DNA of 64,000 nucleotides from contig DLMH01000108.1 of assembly GCA_002478115.1 (NCBI GenBank), positions 35,027-99,026 of the forward strand, written 5' to 3'. Origin of the DNA: Candidatus Acidiferrum typicum (GTDB taxonomy: Bacteria > Acidobacteriota > Terriglobia > Acidiferrales > UBA7541). The translations under genes and the position numbers were made by a program. This document shows, in pieces, positions 36,643 to 45,134 of this stretch. The notes beneath the pieces were generated by a model. It searched no databases. It was not told where the DNA came from and saw only the letters and a list, made by a program, of their open reading frames with translations. Position 1 is the stretch's first letter. The number at the start of each line of letters is the position of its first letter.

Positions 36643-36927
36643 ATGCTTGATGCTGCTCAGCTAGCGGCAGTCCGGAGAAAGTTGGGGCTCTCTCAAGAGC
36701 AAATGGCTCGGCTTTTAGGCGTATCGTTCGCCAGCGTCAATCGATGGGAGGGCGGGCATTCGGGTCCCACTGGCCCAACCTGCGATATCTACATCGCACT
36801 TGATGCCGCGATCCGAGCCGGCAACTCCCCGGGAACAATCCGCCAGGCAGCTAACAGCGAACGGGGTGCGTTCCTATATGCCTTGTTTCGGATGGCCTAC
36901 GCGCGCACCAGGGGAAGGTCGCGATGA
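36643..36927 (+). CDS. XRE-family regulator of kinase/HEPN operon
   Basis: A 94-residue protein: XRE helix-turn-helix (KLGLSQEQMARLLGVSFASV) with the NRWEGG ending common to antitoxin-like and plasmid regulators. ATG 36643 is chosen over GTG 36628 because the -10 box overlaps the latter. Its stop overlaps the kinase start (ATGA). It likely represses the operon through the palindrome upstream. Confidence 0.85.
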   Translation: MLDAAQLAAVRRKLGLSQEQMARLLGVSFASVNRWEGGHSGPTGPTCDIYIALDAAIRAGNSPGTIRQAANSERGAFLYALFRMAYARTRGRSR

Positions 36928-37754
36928 GCTATCAAGTCGTACCTCTTCGGCCACTGCTTTCCGGCGGTAGCGGAGATTTGTCAATCGGTAAGCGCACCGA
37001 CACCGGCGAGCTTGTGGTGATCAAATATCTCCGCGAATGCCATCTCCCGGAGGCGCGAAAGGGCTTTGCACGCGAGGTGCGCATTCTGGCGCGTAATCTG
37101 CCGGGCCTGATGCGAATTCTATGTGCCAACACTGAAGCAGCCCACCCCTACTACGTCATGCCTTATCTTGATGGAGGGTCGCTGAGCAAATACGCCGGCA
37201 AGCTCAACGAGCACCAACTGCTTGCGATTGCCACTGCCGTAGCAGGGTCACTCGTGGCCCTTCATGCGCAGTACATTTCGCATGGCGATGTTAAGCCGGA
37301 CAACATCATGGTTTCTCACGACGGTCGGATGCACGTGGCAGATCCTCTGGGTAGCGGTATCGGTTGTACGGTGTTGTTTTCAGAGAACCGTGGCGGGACG
37401 CCAGGTTATTGGGCGCCAGAGGTACACGCAGGACGGCCCATTTCTCATGCTGGAGATGTGTATTCGTACGGCACAACGCTCTATCACCTCCTTACAGGGC
37501 TCAAACCGCAGGATGGGCAGCGCCTCGATCTGAGTGTGCAAAACTATCCGTGCGCACCGAAGATCCGGCAAGTAATCATAGCGTGTTGCCATACCGATCC
37601 CCACGAACGCGCCAGCATGCAGGAAGTGCTTCGCATGCTCGGTGGTGAGCAATGGGCCGACATACAGACAATGCGAAGACAACATCAGAAACAAATGACT
37701 ACGGTGTGTGTCATCGGCGTCCTCGTGTTGCTGGTTGCAGCTTTGGCTGGGTAA
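36924..37754 (+). CDS. tail-anchored Ser/Thr protein kinase
   Basis: A 276-residue Hanks-type kinase. The N-lobe has LVVIKYLRE with the ATP-binding Lys; the catalytic loop is HGDVKPDNIM (His120, Asp122, Lys124), HRD being changed to HGD. The metal loop is DPLG instead of DFG (Asp140), followed by GTPGYWAPEV. A single hydrophobic C-terminal helix (VCVIGVLVLLVAALAG) would anchor it in the membrane. It is translationally coupled to the XRE gene and followed by a HEPN protein gene after 84 bases. Kinases are used in several defence operons to switch an effector on or off; the HEPN protein is the obvious substrate candidate. Confidence 0.82.
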   Translation: MSYQVVPLRPLLSGGSGDLSIGKRTDTGELVVIKYLRECHLPEARKGFAREVRILARNLPGLMRILCANTEAAHPYYVMPYLDGGSLSKYAGKLNEHQLLAIATAVAGSLVALHAQYISHGDVKPDNIMVSHDGRMHVADPLGSGIGCTVLFSENRGGTPGYWAPEVHAGRPISHAGDVYSYGTTLYHLLTGLKPQDGQRLDLSVQNYPCAPKIRQVIIACCHTDPHERASMQEVLRMLGGEQWADIQTMRRQHQKQMTTVCVIGVLVLLVAALAG

Positions 37755-37838
37755 GGGCTCGGCGTGCCCTGCTCCTTCCCGCACTCTTCCGAAGCATGTG
37801 GATCGTGCGATCATGCAGATATGTCGCAAGGATGAGCT

Positions 37839-39203
37839 ATGAACCTTGATCAAAGCCTCGCCTCACTCCGACAACTGGTTGCGCATTTGCACGCGAAGTC
37901 CCAATCGACCGAGCATAGTTCGGCCGACTTTCGACGGGTGATCATGGGTGGGACCTACTTCACGCGGGCACCCTATGGTGGATTGGCCCTGATTGACGAC
38001 GAACTGAAATCCTACCGGAACTGCCTCCACGACATATCTGAAATCGCCACGAAGAAAGGGCTGATTAGCCGCAGTGCAGTCGAATCCCACGTTCAGCTTG
38101 CCATCTTGAAAGCTCTGGACATCAATGGGATTCAGGCGTCCCTAGACTTTGATAAACGTCTGTCCGGTGCTCTGGTTGAACTGAAAAAAAGCCTCTTGGT
38201 GACACCACAGCGATGGGAGCTTCATTTGCAAGTGCTGGGACTCTCGGCCAAAGGGCTGCCTTACAAGTTCGGTGCCTGCGAATTCTATTTAGCGGATGAG
38301 GCACGAATCAAACACATTCACGAGAAGATCAATGGACCTGGGGGCGGTGCAGTGCAGATGGCGGGGGGAGTCGATACGCAGCCCGATTGGGGCTTGGCGC
38401 AACTGAAGAGGGTCATGATAGGAGGAACGTGGTGCACGATCCACGTGGATGCGATCGATAAGGAAGCAGCCCTTGTATTAGCCGAGCGGCACCTTCGGTT
38501 GACGATAGACGTGATTAATTTCTACGCGGAGGTGACGGTCGGGCGGGCTAGAATCTTCCTCCCAGGTGATGCCGGACCCAGCCGACGAAGAGGCCTTCGC
38601 ATCCCGTCAGACGGTTCGGCACCGGATATTACTCAGACTCAAGTAGGGCCACTCGAGGAGTTTTCGGTCGTTGACATCCCTGAGGCGATGGCGCAGCTCT
38701 TGGAGCTGGTAAGAGTTTCCTCCTGGCTCGAAAAGTCCAAGCCTTCAGAACTGGAGGACAGAATCCTTTCGGCCCTGCAATGGGCAGGTCGCGCCGGCAT
38801 CGCGGATCGCCGGGAGGAAGCATTCCTGCTCTATACCATTGCCATGGAAAGCCTGCTCCTGGGCGGGAGAAGCAACACCGAAATCACCGAGAAGTTCGCC
38901 CTGCGAGGTGCGCATCTTTTGTCTTCGGATCTGGACGCTCGCAAGAACGTCTACAAGGATCTGAAAGAGCTCTATGGAATCCGCTCCGCAATCGTCCATT
39001 CCGGAAGCCTTGAAGTGACGGACGATGAATTGTCCAGAATTGCCGCCGTTGCGCGCGGCGCCCTCGTCAGCGTGTTACATCTGCCGCCGTTTTTGCTAAT
39101 GACGGCCGAATCTGAGTTTGAAGAATGGTTTAAAGACCAGCTCTTGGGAGCGAGTCAAATCCCGTACGAAAAGCCGCAAAGCTGGACATCTCTCCCGAGT
39201 TAG
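37839..39203 (+). CDS. ApeA-like HEPN ribonuclease candidate
   Basis: A 454-residue protein. The N-terminal 270 residues are of unknown beta-rich type. The C-terminal third is a HEPN domain with the catalytic-type motif RSAIVH: Arg382, four residues, His387. The context LYGIRSAIVHSG is typical of ApeA-type abortive-infection RNases. It follows the kinase gene on the same strand. A role as the toxic effector of the operon, cutting tRNA or mRNA after phage sensing, is inferred from family behaviour. Confidence 0.72.
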   Translation: MNLDQSLASLRQLVAHLHAKSQSTEHSSADFRRVIMGGTYFTRAPYGGLALIDDELKSYRNCLHDISEIATKKGLISRSAVESHVQLAILKALDINGIQASLDFDKRLSGALVELKKSLLVTPQRWELHLQVLGLSAKGLPYKFGACEFYLADEARIKHIHEKINGPGGGAVQMAGGVDTQPDWGLAQLKRVMIGGTWCTIHVDAIDKEAALVLAERHLRLTIDVINFYAEVTVGRARIFLPGDAGPSRRRGLRIPSDGSAPDITQTQVGPLEEFSVVDIPEAMAQLLELVRVSSWLEKSKPSELEDRILSALQWAGRAGIADRREEAFLLYTIAMESLLLGGRSNTEITEKFALRGAHLLSSDLDARKNVYKDLKELYGIRSAIVHSGSLEVTDDELSRIAAVARGALVSVLHLPPFLLMTAESEFEEWFKDQLLGASQIPYEKPQSWTSLPS

Positions 39204-39322
39204 CTTGCATCTCGGCTCAATGCTCTGGTTTCGCGGCGACCCCCATGCTTGTTATCCTTCCTTGTTGCTTCCGATCCTGTGGTACGAATCGAGTCTGCCT
39301 ATGATTGTAGGACAGACTCCGT

Positions 39323-39775
39323 CTACAGCCGGTATTGACCAAGAATTTTACGCCAGTCGTCAACCGCATACTCGGCGATCTCGAGCGCCCTGTACTCTTT
39401 TTTTCTTTCCTTTATTACATATTCCAGAGAGATCGTGGCTGAGCCTCCTCCACCCGCGCCATCCTCAATTCCTACGGATATTTTCCCGACTACTTTCACG
39501 TTACGACGTTGCTTCCAACGCAGGCGATAGTGCTTCGAGCGATTTGCGATACATTGGCATATAGCCAGCGGCTTAGATTGTTCGACGGCCAACAAAATGG
39601 CGTCCCGTTTATTTTTTCTAATACTGGTGTCATTCTTCACCCAGTCGCAAAGATGCCAGCAGTTCTGAAAGAAAGCCCACAGAAAATCTTCGTGCTCTTC
39701 GCGGTTAGAATTTGGTCGCGAGATTCGCTGCAGAAACCGTTCAACTCTGGCATATTGCTCTTTGTACGGACGCAT
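39323..39775 (-). CDS. unknown helical protein with ANxSKH motif
   Basis: A 150-residue protein. DFLWAFFQNCWHLCDWVKND and CIANRSKHYRL match a pattern I associate with small HEPN-like proteins near mobile elements, in which ANxSKH is strongly conserved; the His could be catalytic. It converges with the HEPN RNase gene. Function unknown. Confidence 0.55.
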   Translation of the reverse strand: MRPYKEQYARVERFLQRISRPNSNREEHEDFLWAFFQNCWHLCDWVKNDTSIRKNKRDAILLAVEQSKPLAICQCIANRSKHYRLRWKQRRNVKVVGKISVGIEDGAGGGGSATISLEYVIKERKKEYRALEIAEYAVDDWRKILGQYRL

Positions 39776-39954
39776 TGGCGGTAGAATGTCCTAGATCAAA
39801 ACCCCCACCATCATATCCCTTTTAACATGGCTGCGAATTCTCGGCTCTTCCGAGGAACTGAACTCGCTCAAGAAATTGCTGCTCCCGTCCGATGCCCAGA
39901 CACTCACTAGGATCGCAGGGCTACTCAACCTTTGCGCACGGCCCGATATTTCAC

Positions 39955-40791
39955 TCACTTCTGCGGCGTACCCCACCCCTTTGGTGGTAATTCCGACATT
40001 GGCGACAATCCACCGCCGACAATCCTCATAGCAACTCCGGTGACTCGACCGATTATTTCGGCCTCATCAAGATGGGAGAACCTGCGAATCGGCTGCGGTG
40101 AGGTGATGTGGGGCACCAGGATGAGCTGTCCGTCTTTCAATTCGCACCAACCGCAGGCATAACCATCCCGGAGTTCGATGAAATAGATCGGGCGCTCCAA
40201 TTCTTGCCGCCACACGCCCGTCTTGATCTTTGTCTCTGTAGGGTCGATCTGCAGGAACGACCCGGGCAGGATTACGGGGAAGAGAGAGTAGTCGCGCAAG
40301 CCCAGGTACCCGTAGAGCGACCTCCGGAGGTCGAGTTGCCGAATCAACGTTATCGGCACCTCCCCCCATACTTGCACCAATCTCGTTAGAAGTTGCGTCC
40401 CCTCGACATGGAATTCCTGGCGTACTCGTACCGGAAAAGGGATTGTGCCCTCATCCGTATCCCCCGAGTCGCCCACAAGGTGCGTTGCAGGCCATTTGAA
40501 CATCGCCTGGTCCTTGGCTGCGTCCGCGAGGTTGACCCCGAAGATCGCCAGGAGCTCCTCGCAGCGGCGATGGTAAACAACACTGAGCGAGTAAAATTTA
40601 TGAATCCCAGGAACATATGTGCCATTTTCGATAATCCGCAACCAGGAGTGGGAGATTAGGTAATCCGGATTGCCCTTAACTTGGGCCAGTTGCTGGCTCC
40701 GCCGTTCCACTTCGCGTAGCGACAAACGCAGACTTCCTCGGAGCTTTTTGAGACGTTCTCCAGGGCGCGAGCTAGGACTCCGTGACCCCAT
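39955..40791 (-). CDS. XRE regulator with S24/LexA-like C-terminal domain
   Basis: A 278-residue regulator: N-terminal XRE helix-turn-helix (ERLKKLRGSLRLSLREVERR region) and a C-terminal LexA/S24-like beta-domain (FPVILPGSFLQIDP, GWCELKDGQLILVPH, EAEIIGRVTGVAMRI). It diverges from a related larger regulator and probably controls the shared promoter region at 40.8-41.0 kb and the lasso operon beyond. Whether it can self-cleave is unclear; I see no convincing Ser/Lys dyad. Confidence 0.75.
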   Translation of the reverse strand: MGSRSPSSRPGERLKKLRGSLRLSLREVERRSQQLAQVKGNPDYLISHSWLRIIENGTYVPGIHKFYSLSVVYHRRCEELLAIFGVNLADAAKDQAMFKWPATHLVGDSGDTDEGTIPFPVRVRQEFHVEGTQLLTRLVQVWGEVPITLIRQLDLRRSLYGYLGLRDYSLFPVILPGSFLQIDPTETKIKTGVWRQELERPIYFIELRDGYACGWCELKDGQLILVPHITSPQPIRRFSHLDEAEIIGRVTGVAMRIVGGGLSPMSELPPKGWGTPQK

Positions 40792-40893
40792 CTCGGGCGA
40801 ATAGTAACGAGAACATCGTTAACTGTCCAGCCAAATGATGGCTGAAGTATGCCCGATGCCCTTTTTGCTATTTACTCGGGACCCGGTCTCAAA

Positions 40894-40915
40894 TACGGTC
40901 AGCAATCACTTTTTT
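40894..40915. repeat. sequence shared with 7104-7125
   Basis: TACGGTCAGCAATCACTTTT and the bases after it match 7104-7125 at 21 of 22 positions by eye, and both are followed by a similar TCAC stretch. It may be a transposon-end relic or a regulatory site in this divergent promoter. Confidence 0.55.
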
Positions 40916-40980
40916 CACACTTCGTCCCCGATTTTCCCTATGCACGTCTGGTTTTTTGTTGAGAGGCCGGTCCCGTCCCC

Positions 40981-42657
40981 ATGCGACGCCAGACGCACCA
41001 CGAATTTGAGAAAACGAAACCATCAAAAACACCCGATGAGACCGTGCTCGGAAAAAAGGCGCTCCACCCTGGTCTCAAACCGGCAGAGAAACTTCGTGAG
41101 ATCCTGCGCAGGAGAAACATGAGTCTATTGCAGGTGTCCAAAGAATCTCGGAGACTGTTCCCCGGACAATCGCTCTATCACATTCCTCACAATCTCTACT
41201 TTGATTTGCGCGATGCGCGGTTCACGCCCAATATTTACCAGCTCATTTCACTCAGTTGCGTCTCCGGCTACAATCTCGTTCATTTGCTGTATGTGTTTGG
41301 GCTCCATTTGGACGACATTCCGCGTTTACAGCTCCGCCTGTCATTCCCCCGGACAATGCTTCTCGACTCAGACCTCTATGATAGCGACGCGCTTGTTCAA
41401 TGGTTCGAAGGGGAAGGCGAGCCGCCTCCGCGGATAACGCCGCTCATTCAGATCCTCACCCATAACGTCACGGAGCGAGTCGCCGCACTGCAGCGAATCA
41501 ACAGGGTGTCCTTCATCTATGCGAAGGTCGGGACCGAGGATGACTTCTGCTTCCCCGACCTGCTTCCAGGCAGCATTGTTCGCGCCGATCCACGTGGTTC
41601 CGAAGTAAAGCTAGCGGCGACTCGAGGCAAAGTCTCCCATGATTTCTTCCTCGTGGAACATGCTCGAGGTCTGAATTGCTGCCGCCTGCAACAAGTTGCG
41701 CCACGTAGGGTCGCGCTCGTGTCCACAAAACTAACCGCGCCACGAGTGGAGCTTCAGGTCGGAACCGAGCTCAAAATCCTGGGGGCAATAGATATGGAGA
41801 TTCGGAGCCTCAAAAAAAGGGGCCTTGCCTCGGGTTTCCGAACGCTCCCAACCCCGAAAAGCCGGGAACTCCTTCAACCCGATCCTCCCGGCAGTGACTT
41901 CCGTCACTTGCTCCGCAAAGGCAGGCAGCGCGCCGGCTTGTCCTTCCGGCAGGCATCGGCCATGAGTCGCAAGATAGCGCAGGAACTCGGCGATCAACGA
42001 TATTTCACAGCCATCGGCTCTCTCTCCGATTACGAATCCGCCGAAGCACCACCACGTCACATTCACAAGGTCGTGACCCTTTGCACGCTCTACTTCATCG
42101 GGTTTTGGCGCTTCCTGAAAGCATCGGGGCTCGCCATGGACAAACTCGGACAAGAAGCGATTCCAGAAGATTTAACAGAAAGCACACATTGGGCTGCTAG
42201 TTCACGCCGTAAAGATCGAGAGCCACAAGGAACGAAAGGAAACTCCTTTCTCAATATTCTCGCGGACCGCTTCGAAGAGATTCCGTTCTTTCTCCGTAAC
42301 GCACTTCCGGAACTCTGCGGCATGTCGCGCCCCACACTGCGCGATGTGTTCTGGGCTGGAGAAATGGGGCAGGAGTTTCATGCCCCACTGCGAGGTGCAG
42401 CATTCTTAGTTGTCAACCAACGCATGAAAACAGCCGTCGTTTCGGAAAACGAACCGGAGTGGAAGCAGCCTGTATATCTCCTTGCCCGGCGCGACGGATC
42501 GTATTTTTGTGGGCGCTTCGCTCTGGCTGGCAACACAACCGTACTCCACCCGCTCTCTACAAGCCTCCCAAGTGCGAAACCTCACCAAAGTGGAGGCGAC
42601 GCAGAGATAGTCGGCCAAGTTGTGACCGTCTTGAGACGGATTGCAGTCAGAAGTTGA
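40981..42657 (+). CDS. tandem double XRE-S24-like regulator
   Basis: A 558-residue protein that contains the XRE plus S24-like module twice. Module 1 (about 30-275): an HTH segment EILRRRNMSLLQVSKESRR, then FPDLLPGSIVRADP. Module 2 (about 300-558): LLRKGRQRAGLSFRQASAMS, then LAGNTTVLHPL and DAEIVGQVVTVLRRI. The whole is the single-chain equivalent of a dimer of the 278-residue regulator encoded divergently. It lies 72 bases before the lasso exporter gene and is the likely cluster regulator. ATG start, with no strong Shine-Dalgarno. Confidence 0.7.
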   Translation: MRRQTHHEFEKTKPSKTPDETVLGKKALHPGLKPAEKLREILRRRNMSLLQVSKESRRLFPGQSLYHIPHNLYFDLRDARFTPNIYQLISLSCVSGYNLVHLLYVFGLHLDDIPRLQLRLSFPRTMLLDSDLYDSDALVQWFEGEGEPPPRITPLIQILTHNVTERVAALQRINRVSFIYAKVGTEDDFCFPDLLPGSIVRADPRGSEVKLAATRGKVSHDFFLVEHARGLNCCRLQQVAPRRVALVSTKLTAPRVELQVGTELKILGAIDMEIRSLKKRGLASGFRTLPTPKSRELLQPDPPGSDFRHLLRKGRQRAGLSFRQASAMSRKIAQELGDQRYFTAIGSLSDYESAEAPPRHIHKVVTLCTLYFIGFWRFLKASGLAMDKLGQEAIPEDLTESTHWAASSRRKDREPQGTKGNSFLNILADRFEEIPFFLRNALPELCGMSRPTLRDVFWAGEMGQEFHAPLRGAAFLVVNQRMKTAVVSENEPEWKQPVYLLARRDGSYFCGRFALAGNTTVLHPLSTSLPSAKPHQSGGDAEIVGQVVTVLRRIAVRS

Positions 42658-42729
42658 CCCTATGGCGAACACCGTGGCTTTCTTTCGATAGCCCATTGTT
42701 CCCTTGTTTTCATCGCTTTTCGTCCTCCC

Positions 42730-44589
42730 ATGTCGGAAACTCGAACACTTTGGCTTTATTCTGGCCATCGACATGGCAACGCGCTTAGGTTATTCCATCA
42801 GGCTGAAACGCAGCCGGGCCGTTCGGAATTCATACGCAACATGCTTCCTTCAGAATTGCTGTGGCTGTACCAGAGAATCCGGCCTCTTCTTGCCTGGCAT
42901 TTGGCCAGTTTTTTGTGCCTTACGGCGGGGAGCGTGCTCGCCCTGGTCAATCCGCTCGTACTCATGTGGGTAATCGACCGCGTCCTACCAAATCGGAACA
43001 TTGCTCTCCTGATCTGCACAGTTACGGTGATTTTTTTAAGTTCAGAACTGCGGCCCATCCTGTCGAGCTTTGGCGCGTATTTGACACTTTTGGCCTCACA
43101 AAGAACCGTGGTTTCTATTCGAAAGGAAATCCTTGAAAGGTTAGATTCCCTGTCTGCCGAATACCACGAGAACACTCCCGTGGGGGCGAGACTTTATGCA
43201 CTTCGGGAGCCGATCGAGGAGGTTGCGTATTTCGGATCAGACCTGGCTCCTGCCATCCTGCGCACGGCGCTTGTAACCGCATTCACTCTCTCCGCAATGC
43301 TGATCTTGAACCCTCGATTGACTGCGCTGGTTCTTCCCGCAATTCCCGCGTTTGTTTTCGCTCGTCGTCATTTTCGCGGCCTGCTTGCGGAAAGATCCGA
43401 CAAAGTGCACGCCACGAGAGCGAAACTGAGCGCTTTCCTTGAAGAGCACATGTGCTCGGTCCTGCAGATTCAACAACTACAGCAGGAAAAGAGGCAGGAA
43501 AGGCGCGCCTTTCATTTCTTTTCAGACGTGGCCCGATCCCAAGTAAAGCTTGCCGCCGGCGGCATCCAATTCACAAGTTGGACCAATCTTCCGATAGCTG
43601 CCGCAGCAGCGTGCATCATAGGTTTCGGTGCCTGGGCAGCTCTCCATGGCGTCATGACCGTCGGCGGCCTCGTCGCATTTTATAGCTATGTTTTCCAACT
43701 CTTTGATCCTCTCAGTGGTGCCCTCGAAACGTACGCACGAGCGCAGCGAACCTTTTCCAGCATCCGTCGCCTCCAGGCAATTCTGGCCTTGCGCCCAACT
43801 GTGACGGATCAAATCTGTGGCCCCCAGATGCCGCCCTCTATGGTGTGCGATATTCGATTTACAGGCATATTTTTCGGATACGAGCGACAGAAATGCTTTT
43901 TGACGATCCCCAGTCTGTCTATCGAGAGCGGAGCGCACGTAGCCATCGTGGGCGAAAATGGTGCAGGCAAAAGCACCTTTGCGAAACTAGCTGCGCGGCT
44001 CTACGACCCGGACCGTGGGTCCATAACCATCGGGGAATCGCAAGTCAGGAATATGCCACTGAAACAGTTTCGCTCACTCGTTTGCTACGTACCCGGCATT
44101 CCAGTCCTGTTTGACGAAACTCTGGCAGAGAATCTTCGCTTGGGGAATCCATTCGTTGGCGTTCGGCAACTGGAAGCAATCATCGATCTTCTTGAGCTCC
44201 GCTCTTTTGTCGCATCGCTCCCACGCAAATTGTCAGAGCCTCTGGGCCCTGCCGGGTGTCAACTGTCCGGTGGCCAGCGGCAAAGACTCGCCCTAGCTCG
44301 TGCCCTGTTGCGAAGGCCCCGCATATTGATTCTTGACGAAGCGACTTCCGCGCTGGACCCTCCAGCGGAGCTTTCGATCCTCCACAGGATTCCCGAATTT
44401 CTGCCGGGAGTCACAATCATCTTCATCTCGCATCGCCTCGGAAACGTTGCATGGATGGACCGCGTACTTGTTTTCCACCACGGCAGAATCGTCGAAGACG
44501 GGCATCACCATGAACTGGAACTCTCTGGGAGCTTCTATGCGAAGTTGCATCGTGCTTCGGAGGCGAGCCACTTTGGCAACCTGCCCTAA
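42730..44589 (+). CDS. lasso peptide ABC exporter (permease-ATPase)
   Basis: A 619-residue half-transporter combining six transmembrane helices (residues 40-340) with an ABC ATPase. Walker A is GENGAGKST, the signature LSGGQRQRLALARAL, Walker B ILILDEATSALD and the switch His in FISHRL. It corresponds to McjD/LarD exporters that pump out the mature lasso peptide and give immunity. The first 35 residues are poorly conserved, so a start at ATG 42842 is possible. It opens the biosynthetic operon. Confidence 0.88.
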   Translation: MSETRTLWLYSGHRHGNALRLFHQAETQPGRSEFIRNMLPSELLWLYQRIRPLLAWHLASFLCLTAGSVLALVNPLVLMWVIDRVLPNRNIALLICTVTVIFLSSELRPILSSFGAYLTLLASQRTVVSIRKEILERLDSLSAEYHENTPVGARLYALREPIEEVAYFGSDLAPAILRTALVTAFTLSAMLILNPRLTALVLPAIPAFVFARRHFRGLLAERSDKVHATRAKLSAFLEEHMCSVLQIQQLQQEKRQERRAFHFFSDVARSQVKLAAGGIQFTSWTNLPIAAAAACIIGFGAWAALHGVMTVGGLVAFYSYVFQLFDPLSGALETYARAQRTFSSIRRLQAILALRPTVTDQICGPQMPPSMVCDIRFTGIFFGYERQKCFLTIPSLSIESGAHVAIVGENGAGKSTFAKLAARLYDPDRGSITIGESQVRNMPLKQFRSLVCYVPGIPVLFDETLAENLRLGNPFVGVRQLEAIIDLLELRSFVASLPRKLSEPLGPAGCQLSGGQRQRLALARALLRRPRILILDEATSALDPPAELSILHRIPEFLPGVTIIFISHRLGNVAWMDRVLVFHHGRIVEDGHHHELELSGSFYAKLHRASEASHFGNLP

Positions 44590-44839
44590 AAAAGATTCCT
44601 CCACAGACAAAGACAAGCTCTTCACTAAAATTCGCCAAAACATGACCCGAATCTGAACGCGTGCAGCCTGCGAACTCTCGCGTTACGCGGCCCTAACTGC
44701 TCTATTCAGAGTGAATTGCGAATTCCATTTCCTGATTCACGAACAAATGAACGCGGTTGTGGATGTCAACCTGCTTTCGTGGCAGTGTCCACTGCATATT
44801 CTCATCCGTTCTCGGAATCAGCAGGAAAGGGGAAAACCC

Positions 44840-45115
44840 GTGCTGAAGATAGCCGAAGGAGTGCGGAGTACTCACGACTGCGACGGGGCAGTCATTCTCG
44901 ACATCCATCACGGCCAAATGTTCACCCTCAATCTCGTGGGCTCCAAAATCCTCGAAATGCTGGAGCACGGTTGCCCCGAAAGCCAGATGATCCAGGAAAT
45001 CAGCCGCAAATTCCGCATTCGCCCCGAAATTGTCGAACGCGACGTTCGTGAATTCCTGGAGTGCCTCGAAAAGCACCGGCTTGTCGAGTCTCGCGCACCA
45101 AACAGCGGCGCATAA
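44840..45115 (+). CDS. lasso peptide RRE protein B1 (PqqD-like)
   Basis: A 91-residue PqqD-like protein whose winged-helix RRE binds the precursor leader and delivers it to the protease and cyclase. ILDIHHGQMFTLNLVGSKIL, then IIQE/IVERDV-type helices and ECLEKHRLVE are the family pattern. GTG 44840, preceded by AGGAAAGGGG, is chosen; the frame is open further upstream to 44711 but that part does not resemble the family. The 250 bases before it hold no other gene. Confidence 0.85.
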   Translation: MLKIAEGVRSTHDCDGAVILDIHHGQMFTLNLVGSKILEMLEHGCPESQMIQEISRKFRIRPEIVERDVREFLECLEKHRLVESRAPNSGA

Positions 45116-45134
45116 ACCCGCACGGGAGGGCGAT

